A stretch of DNA of 64,000 bases from Phocoena phocoena. Taxonomy: Eukaryota > Chordata > Mammalia > Artiodactyla > Phocoenidae. A program made the position numbers and the translations under genes. The notes under the pieces were generated by a model that saw only the letters and a list, made by a program, of their open reading frames with translations, searched no databases and was not told the DNA's origin. Of the stretch, positions 55,139 to 64,000 are shown in pieces (positions within the stretch are counted from its first letter, which is position 1; the number at the start of each line of letters is the position of its first letter). The DNA lies in assembly GCF_963924675.1 (NCBI RefSeq), contig NW_027077402.1, positions 2,356,001 through 2,420,000 of the forward strand, in the 5' to 3' direction.

Positions 55139-55540
55139 CAGCCTAAACCGCTGTCGTACCCTAACCTGTCCCCTAAAACGTCCCCATCAACTAACCCTAA
55201 CCTTAACCCTAACCCTAAACCTAACCCTTACCCGAAGCCTTACCCTAACCCGTCCCCTAATCCTAACCCGTACACTAAAACTAACCCATACCCTAACACC
55301 TACGCTCACCCTAAACCGTTGTCGTACCCTAACCTATCTTCTAAACCGTCCCCGTCCCCTAACCCTAACCCCAACCCTAACCCTAACCCTTACCTGAAGC
55401 CTTACCCTAACCCGTGCCCTAAACCTAAACCGTACACTAACACTAACCAGTACCCTAACACGTACGCTTAACCTAAACCCTTGTCGTACACTAACCGGTC
55501 CCCTAAAGCGTCCCCGTCCCCTAACACTAACCCTAACCCC
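55139..55540 (+). repeat. Segment D2, second copy
   Basis: Matches 1651-2052 with one difference seen over about 400 bp (offset 53,488). At about 55520-55541, inside the CCTAAC run of a monomer, the match changes to 9651 onward (offset 45,886). The two offsets differ by 7,602 bp, which is 1,267 hexamers. The join is exactly in hexamer register and at the equivalent place within the monomer. Confidence 0.88.
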
Positions 55541-58500
55541 AACCCTTACCCTAACCCTTACCCGAAGCCTTACACTAACCCGTCCCCTATTCCTAACCCG
55601 TACGCTAACACTAACCCATACCCTAACAAGTACACTCACCCTAAAACGTTGTCGTACACTAACCTGTCCCCTAAACCGTTCCCGTCCCCTAACCCTAACC
55701 CTAACCCTAACCTTTACCCAAAGCCTTACCCTAACCCGTCCCCTAATCGTAACCCGTACGCTAACACTAACCCGTACCCTAACACGTACACTCACCCTAA
55801 AACGTTGTCGTACACTAACCTGTCCCCTAAATCGTCCTCATCCCCTAACCCTAACCCTAACCATAACCCGTACCCTTAAACCTACACTCACCCTAAACCG
55901 TTGCTGTACACTAAACTGTCACCTAAATCGTCCTCGTCCCCTAACCCTAACCCTAACCATAACCCTAAACCTAACCCTTACCCAAAGTCTTATGCTAAAC
56001 CGTCACCTAATCCTAAACCGTACGCTAACACTAACCCATACCCTATCACGTACGCTCAACCTACACGGTTGTCGTATCCTAATCTGTATCCTAAACCGTC
56101 TCCGTCGCCTAAACCTAACCCTAAACCTAACCCTTACCCGAAGCCTTCCACTAACACGTCCCCAATCCTAACACGTACGCTAACACTATCCCGTACCCTA
56201 ACACGTACGCTCAACCTAAACCGTTCTCCTACACTAACCTGTCCGCTAAACCGTCCCCGTCCCCTAACCCTAACCCTAACCCTAACCCTAAAACTAACCC
56301 TTACCCGAAGCCTTACACTTACCCGTCCCTTTATCCTAACCCGTAGGCTATCACTAACCCGTACTCTAACATGTACGCTCACCCTAAACCATGGTCGTAC
56401 GCTAAACTGTCCCCAAACTGTCCCCGTCCCCTAACCCTAACCCTAATCCTAACACTAACACTAACCCTTACCCGAAGCCTTACCCTAACCCGTCCCATAA
56501 TCCTAACCCGTACGCTAACACTAACCCGTACCCTAACATGTACGCTCACACTAAACCGTTGTCGTACCCTAACCTGTCCCCTAAACTGTCCCGTCCCCTA
56601 ACCCTAACATTAACCCTAACCCTAACCCTTACCCGAAGCCTTAAACTAACCCGTCCCCTAATCCTAACCCGTACGCTAACATTAACACGTACCCAAACAC
56701 GTACACTCACCCTAAATCGTTGTCGTACCCTAAACTGTCCCCTAAACGGTCCCCGTCCCATAACCCTAACCCTAGCCCTAACCCTAAAACTAACCCTAAC
56801 CCAAACACTCGAAGCCTTAACCTAACCCATCCCATAATCCTAACCCGTACACTAACACTAACCCATATCCTAACACGTACGCTCACCCTAAACCGTTGTC
56901 GTACCCTAACCTGTCCCCAAAACCATCCCCGTGACCTAAACCTAACCCTTATCCTAACCCTTACCCGAAGGCTTAACCTAACCCGTCCCCTAATCCTAAC
57001 ACGTACGCTAAGAGTAACCCGTACCCTAACATGTACGCTCACCCTAAACTGTTGTCGTACCCTAACCTGTCCCCTAAACCGTCCCGTTCCCTAACCTTAA
57101 CCCTACCCCTTACCCGAAGCCTTACCCTAAACCGTCCCCTAATACTAACCCGTACGCTAACACTAATCCATACACTAACTTGTATGCTCACCCTAAACTG
57201 TTGTCATACGCTAACCTGTACCTTAACCGTCCCCGTCGCCTAACCCTAAACCTAACCCTAACCCTAACACTTACCCGAAGCCTTACCCTAACCCGACCCC
57301 TAATCCTAACCCGTACGCTAACACTAACCCGTGCCCTAACACGTGTGCTCACCCTAAACCGTTTTCGTACCCTAACCTGTCACCTAAACCGTCCGCGTCC
57401 CTTGACCCTAACTTTAACCCTAACCATAACCCTAACCCTTACCCGAAGCCTTACACTAACCCGTCCCCTAATCCTAACCCGTACGCTAACACTAACCCGT
57501 ACCCTAACACGTACGCTCACCCTAATCCGTTGTCCTAACCTAACCTGTCCCCTAAACCGTCCCCATCCCCTAACCCTAACCCTAACCCTAACCCTAACAC
57601 TTACCCGAAGCCTTACCCTAACCCGTCCACTAAACCTAACCCGTACGCTAACACTAACCCGTACCCTAACACGTACGCTCACCCTAAAACGTTTTTGTAC
57701 CCTAACCTGTCCCCTAAACCGTCCCCATCCCCTAACCCTAACCCTAACTCTAACCCTAACCCTTACCCGAAGCCTTACCCTAACCCGTCCCCTAATCCTA
57801 ACGCGTACGCTAACACTAACCAATACCCTAACATGTACGCTCACCCTAAACCGTTGTCGTACCCTAACCTGTCCCCTAAACCATCCCCATCCCCTAATCC
57901 TAACCCCAACCCTAACTCTAACCCTAACCCTTACCCGAAGCCTTACCCTAACCCGTCCCCTTATCCTAACCTGTAACCTAACACTAACCCGTACCCTAAC
58001 ACGTACGCTCACCCTAAACCTTTGTCGTACCCTATCCTGTCCCCTAAACCATCCCAGTCCCCGTCCCCATCCCCTAACCCTAACCCTAACCCTAACCTTA
58101 AACCTTACCCAAAGCCTTACCCTAACCCGTCCCCTAATTCTAACCCGTACGCTAACACTAACCCGTACCTTAACAGGTACGCTCACCTTAAACCGTTGTC
58201 GTAACCTAATGTGTCCCCTAATCCGTCCGCGTCCCCTAACCCTAACCCTAACCCTAACTCTTACTCGAAGCCTTAAACTAACCGGTCACCTTATCCTAAC
58301 CCGTACGCTAACACTAAATCGTACCCTAGCACGTACGCTCACCCTAAACAGTTGTCGTACCCTAACCTTTCCCTAAACCATCACCGTCCCCTGACCCTAA
58401 CCCTAACCCTAACCCTAACCCTAACCCTTACTCGAAGCCTTACCCTAACCCATCCCCTAATCCTAACCCGTACGCTAAACTAACCCGTACCCTAACACGT

Positions 58501-61500
58501 ACACTCACCCTAAACCACTGTCGTAACCTAACCTGTCCTCTAAACCCTCCCCGTCCCCTAACCCTAACCCTAACACAACCCTAACCCAAACCTAAACCTT
58601 ACCCGAAGCCTTATCCTAACCCGTCCCCTAATCCTAAACCGTACGCTAACTCTAACCTGTACCCTAAGACGTACGCTCACCCTAAAGCGTTTTCATACCC
58701 TAACCTGTCCCCTAAACCGTCCCCGTCCCGTAACCCTAACGCTAACCTTAACCCTAACCATAAACCTTACCCGAAGCCTTACACTAACCCGTCCCCTATA
58801 CCTAACCGGTACGCTAACACTAACCCATACCCTAACACGTACGCTCACCCTAAACCGTTGTAGTACCCGAACCTGTGCCCTAAACCGTCCTCGTCCCCTA
58901 ACACTAACCCTAACCCTAACTCTAACCCTAACCCATACCTGAATCCTTACCCTAACCCGTTCCCTAATCGTAAACCGTACGCTAACGCTAACGTGTACCA
59001 TAACACGTACGCTCACACTAAACCTTTGTCATACCCTAACTTGTCCCCTAAACCGTCCCCGTCCCCTAACCCTAACCCTAACCCTAACCCTTACCTGAAG
59101 CCTTACCCTAACCCATCCCCTAATCCTAACCCGTACGCTAACACTAAACCGTACCCTAACACGTACTCTCACCCTAAACCGTTGTCGTACCTTAACCTGT
59201 CTCCTAAACGGTCCCCATCCCCTAACCCTAACCCTAACCCTAACCATAACACTTACCCGAAGCCTTACCCTAGACCGTACCCGAATCCTAACACGTACGC
59301 TAACACTAACCCGTACCGTAACACATACGCTCAACCTAAATCGTTGTCATACACTAACCTGCCCCCTAAAACGTCCCAGACCCCTAACCGTAAACCTAAC
59401 CCTAAACTTAACCCTAACCCTAACCCTAACACTTACCCGAAGCCTTACACTAACCCGTCCCCTAATCCTAACCCGTACGTTTACACTAACCCGTACCCTA
59501 ACACGTTCGCTCACCCTAAACCGTTGTCGTACCCTAACATGTCCCCTAAACCTTCCCCATCCCCTAATCCTAACCCTAACACTAGCCCTTACCCAAAGCC
59601 TTAACCTAACCCGTCCCCTAATCCTAACCCGTACGCTAAAACTAACCCATACCCTAACACGTACGCTCACCCTAAACCGTTGTCGTACCCTAACCTATCC
59701 CCTAAACCGTCCCCGTCCCCTAAACCTAACACTAATCCTAACCCTAACACTTACCCGAAGCCTTACTCTAACCCGTCCCCTAATCCTAAACCGTATGCTA
59801 ACATTAACCCGTACCCTAACACATACGCTCACACTAAACCGTTATCATACCCTAACCTGTCCCCTAAACAGTCCCCATCCCCTAACCCTAACCCTAATCC
59901 TAAACCTAACCCTAACCCTTACCCGAAGCCTTACCCTAACCCGACCACTAATCCTAACCCGTACACTAACACTATCCCGTACCCTAACACGTACGCTCAC
60001 CCTAAACCATTGTCGTACACTAACCTGTCCCCTAAGCCGTCCCCGTCCCATAACCCTAACGCTAACCCTAACCCTAAACCTAACCTTTACCCGAAGCCTT
60101 ACAATAACCCTTCTCTTAATCCTAAACTGTACGATAACACTAACCCTTACCCTAACACGTATGCTCACCCTAAACCGTTGTCGTACACTAACCTGTCCCC
60201 TAAACCAACACCATCCCCTAACACTAACACTAACCCTAACCCTAAACCTAGCCCTTACCCTAAGCCTTACGCGAACCCGTCCCATAATCCTAAACCGTAT
60301 GCTAACAGTAACCTGTACCCTAACACGTACGCTCACCCTAAACCGTTGTTATAACCTAACCTGTCCCCTAAACCGTTCCCGTCCCCTAACCCTAACCCTA
60401 ACCCTAAACATAACGCTTACCCGAAGCCTTACACTAACCCGTCCGCTAATCCTAAACTGTATGCTAACACTAACCCATACCCTAACATGTACGCTCAACC
60501 TAAACCATTGTCGTACCCTAACCTGTCCCCTAAACCCTCCGCGTCCCCTATCCCTAACCCTAAACCTAAACCTAACCCTAACCCTAACCCTAACCCTTAC
60601 CCGAAGCCTTACACTAACGCGTCCCCTAACCCTAAACTGTATGCTAACACTAACATGTACCCTAACACGTTCGCTCACCCTAAACCGTGGTCATACCCTA
60701 ACATGTCCCCTAAACCTTCCCCGTCCCCTAATCCTAACCCTAACCCTAACCCTAACCCTAGCCCTTACCCAAAGCCTTACCCTAACCCGTCCCCTAATCC
60801 AAACCCGTACGCTAAAACTAACCTATACCCTAACACGTACGCTCACCCTAAACCGTTGTCGTACCCTAACCTATCCCCTAAACCGTCCCCGTCCCCAAAA
60901 CCTAACCCTAATCCTAACCCTAAGCCTTACCCGAAGCCTTACCCTAACCCGTCCCGTAATCCTAAACCGTATGCTAACATTAACCCATACCCTAACACGT
61001 ACACTCACACTAAACCGTTGTCATAACCTAACCTGTCCCCTAAACCGTTCCCGTCCCCTAACCCTAACCCTAAACCCAACCATAACCATAACCCTTACCC
61101 GAAGCCTTACACTAACGCGTCCCCTAACCCTAAACTGTATGCTAACACTAACCCGTACCCTAACACGTACGCTCACCCTAAACCATTGTCGTACCCTAAC
61201 CTGTCTCCTAAACCCTCCGCGTCCCCTATCCCTAACCCTAACCCTAAACCTAACCCTAACCCTAACACTAACCCTTACCCGAAGCCTTACCATAACCCGT
61301 CCCTTAATCCTAACCTGTACGCTAACACTAACCGTTACCCTAACACGTACGCTCACCCTAAACCGTTGTCGTACACTAACCTGTCCCCTAAACCATCCCC
61401 ATCCACTAACCCTAACCCTAACCCTAGCCCTTACCCTAAGCCTTACGCTACCCCGTCCCCTAATCCTAACCCGTACGCTAACAGTAACCCGTACCCTAAC

Positions 61501-64000
61501 ACGTACGCTCACCCTACACCGTTGTCATAAACTAACCTGTCCCCTAAACTGTTCCCGTCCCCTAACCCTAACCCTAAACCCAACCATAACCATAACCCTT
61601 ACCCGAAGCCTTACACTAACGCGTCCCCTAACCCTAAACTGTATGCTAACACTAACCCGTACCCTAACACGTACGCTCACCCTAAACCATTGTCGTACCC
61701 TAACCTTTCCCCTAAACCCTCCGCGTCCCCTATCCCTAACCCTAACCCTAACCCTAACCCTAACCCTAACCCTAACCCTTACCCAAAGCCTTACCCTAAC
61801 CCGTCCACTAATCCTAAGGCGAACGCTAAAATTAACCCATACCCTAACACGTACGCTCACCTTAAACTGTTATCGTACCCTACCCTGTCCGCTAAACCGT
61901 CCCCGTACCCTAACCCTAACCCTAACCCTAACCCTAACCCTAACCCTTACCCGAAGCCTTACCCTAACCCATCCCGTAATCCTAACTCGTACGCTAACAC
62001 TAACCCGTACCCAAACACGTACGCTCACCCTAAACCGTTGTCGTACACTAACCTGTCCCCTAAATCATCTCCGTCCCCTAACCCTTACCCTAACCCTAAC
62101 CCTAACCCTAACCCTTACCCAAAGCCTTACCCTAACCCGTCCACTAATCCTAACGCGTACGCTAAAATTAACCCATACCCTAACACGTACCCTCACCTTA
62201 AACTGTTATCGTACCCTAACCTGTCCGCTAAACCGTCCCCATCCCCTAACCCTAACCCTAACCCTAACCCTAACCCTAACCCTAACCCTTACCCAAAGCC
62301 TTACCCTAACCCGTCCCCTAATCCTACTCCATACGTTAACACTAACCAGCACCGTAACATGTACGCTCACCCTAAACTTTTATCTTACCCTAACGTGTCC
62401 CCTAAACCGTCCCCGTCCCCTAACACTAACCCTAACCCTAACCCTAACCCTAACACTTACCCGAAGCCTTACCGTATCACATTCCCTAATCTTAAACCGT
62501 ACGCTAACACTAACCCGTACCCTAACACGTACGCTCACCCTAAAGCGTTGTCGTACCCTAACATGTCCCCTAAACTGTCCCCGTCCCCTAACCCTAACCC
62601 TATCCCTAACCCTAACCCTAACCCTTACCCGAAGTCTTAACCTAACCCGTCCCCTAATCCTAACCCGTACGATAAAACTAACCCATAGCCTAACACGTAC
62701 GCTCACCCTAAACCGTTGTCGTACCCTAACCGATCCTCTAAACCGTCCCCATCCCCCAACCCTAACCCCAACGCTAACCCTAAACATTACCCGCAGCCTT
62801 AGCCTAACCCGTGCCCTAAACCTAACCCGTACACTAACACTAAAGAGTACCCTAACACATACGCTTACCTTAAACCCTTGTCGTACACTAACATGTCCCC
62901 TAAACTGTCCCCGTCCTCTAAACCTAACCCTAACCCTAACCCTAACCCTAGCTCTTAACCTAAGCCTTACGCTAACCCATCCCCTAATCCTAACCCGTAC
63001 GCTAACAGTAACCCGTACCCTAACCCGTACGCTCACCCTAAACCGTTGTCATAAACTAACCTGTCCCCTAAACCGTTCCCGTCCCTTAACCCTAACCCTA
63101 ACCATAACCATAACACTTACCCGAAGGCTTACCCTAACCCGTTCCCTAATCCTAACCTGTACGCTAACACTAACCCGTATACTAACACGTATGCTCATCC
63201 TAAACCATTGTCGTACCCTAACCTGTCCCCTAAACCCTCCGCGTCCCCTATCCCTAACCCTAACCCTAAACCTAACCCTAACCCTAACCCTAACCCTTAC
63301 TCGAAGCCTTACACTAACCCGTCCCCTAATCCTAAACCGTACGCTAACACTAACCCGTACCCTAACACGTACACTCACCCTAAACCACTGTCGTACCATA
63401 ACCTGTTCCCTAAACCGTCCCCGTCCCCTAAAGCTAACCCTAACCCTAACCCTAACCCTTACCCGCAGCCTTACCCTAACCCGTCCCCTAATCCTAAACC
63501 GTATGCTAACATTAACCCGTACCCTAACACGTACGCTCACACTAAACCGTTGTCATACCCTAACCTTTCCCCTAAACCGTCCCCATCCCCTAACACTAAT
63601 CCTAAACCTAACCCTAACCCTTACCCGAAGCCTTACCCTAACCCGACCCCTAATCCTAACCCGTACGCTAACACTATCCCATACCCTAACACGTACGCTC
63701 ACCCTAAACCGTTGTCGTACCCTAACCTGTCCCCTAAGCCGTCCCCGTCCCCTAACCCTAACGCTAACCCTAACCCTAACCCTAACCCTTACCCGAAGCC
63801 TTACCATAACCCGTCCCTTAATCCTAACCTGTACGCTAACACTAACCGTTACCCTAACACGTACGCTCACCCTAAACCGTTGTTGTAAACTAACCTGTCC
63901 CCTAAACCATCCCCGACCCCTAACACTAACCCTAACCCTAACCCTAACCCTAGCCCTTACCCTAAGCCTTACGCTACCCCGTCCCCTAATCCTAACCCGT
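55537..64000 (+). repeat. Segment D3, second copy, cut by the window edge
   Basis: Near-identical copy of 9651-18120. The last bases of the window (TAATCCTAACCCGT) correspond exactly to the bases ending at 18120, so the duplication continues beyond the window by an unknown amount. It includes the same indel-rich monomers at about 56.1-58.7 kb, showing that those odd monomers predate the duplication. Confidence 0.92.

Larger units (their letters stand above)
1..64000 (+). repeat. Telomere-derived satellite array, about 162-168 bp monomer, fills the window
   Basis: Every line reads as consecutive hexamers related to CCTAAC. My hand-built consensus has 27 hexamers. Hexamer 1 is CCGTTG, 2 TCGTAC, 4 CTGTCC, 6 and 7 CCGTCC, 8-12 a variable run of CCTAAC, 13 and 15 CCTTAC, 14 CCGAAG, 17 CCGTCC, 18 CCTAAT, 20 and 23 CCGTAC, 21 GCTAAC, 22 ACTAAC, 25 ACGTAC, 26 GCTCAC and 27 CCTAAA. 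The rest are CCTAAC. Most length variation comes from the number of CCTAAC units in the 8-12 run, giving monomers of 156, 162, 168 or 174 bp. The + strand of the consensus is about 46% C and 9% G, and no monomer is inverted. CCCTAA is the C-strand of the TTAGGG telomere repeat, so derivation from telomeric sequence is a strong inference. The chromosomal position and the species cannot be read from the window. Confidence 0.97.

Noticed and set aside
1..64000. CRISPR array
   Set aside because: The spacing is regular, but there are no unique spacers: every base belongs to the repeat, there are no cas genes, and the 6 bp sub-structure is telomeric.
1..64000. Plant-type telomere repeat (TTTAGGG) origin
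   Set aside because: The register is strictly six bases. CCTAAA hexamers occur at fixed positions, but no seven-base periodicity is seen.
1..64000. tRNA, rRNA, transposon or insertion-sequence remnants
   Set aside because: I scanned all lines and saw no stretch longer than about 20 bp that departs from the hexamer pattern, so there is no room for such an element.
1..64000. Bacterial or viral sequence, or an operon-like layout
   Set aside because: No ribosome binding sites, no codon structure, and a base composition (about 9% G on one strand) incompatible with a genic replicon. The sequence is eukaryotic satellite.

Overview
The whole 64 kb window is one uninterrupted block of satellite DNA. 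I found no gene, RNA gene, transposon or stretch of unique sequence. The basic monomer is about 162-168 bp and is built as a string of 27-28 hexamers. Nearly all of these are the telomeric hexamer CCTAAC (the C-rich strand of TTAGGG) or one- to two-base variants such as CCGTCC, CCGTAC, ACGTAC and CCTTAC. From the spacing, roughly 390 monomers are present, all head to tail and all with the C-rich strand on +. The window suggests a eukaryote with a TTAGGG-type telomere (animal, fungus, protist or one of the few such plants). Nothing in it fixes the species, and the setting (interstitial, subtelomeric or pericentromeric heterochromatin) is inference.

Layout. Positions 1-2052 hold monomers of an A/B/C suite with diagnostic hexamers. 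Positions 2053-13700 hold a different, more frame-broken set, including an indel-rich stretch around 10.2-12.8 kb. The A/B/C type returns at 13.7-29.9 kb. A short block of the second type lies at 29.9-33.1 kb. The A/B/C type follows at 33.1-53.1 kb, including three copies of an 11-monomer, 1.82 kb higher-order repeat at 45.05, 49.34 and 51.18 kb. The second type comes back at 53.1-59.6 kb and the A/B/C type from there to the end.

Large-scale structure. Positions 47669-64000 are a near-identical, collinear but rearranged copy of 1-18120. They match 1-1650, then carry 5,820 bp not found at that point in the first copy, then match 1651-2052, then lack 7.6 kb (2053-9650), then match 9651-18120 up to the window edge. 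A more diverged copy of about 16.3-29 kb lies at 34.2-45 kb. Nearly all offsets between copies are multiples of six, so duplication and loss have kept the hexamer register.

The window has many very long open frames, up to about 2,200 codons. They arise because two of the three frames on each strand of a hexamer array lack stops, giving Pro-Asn, Leu-Thr or Val-Arg dipeptide runs. They are not annotated as genes. No genes work together here. The biology is satellite evolution: unequal exchange, hexamer slippage and CpG decay in a telomere-derived tandem array.
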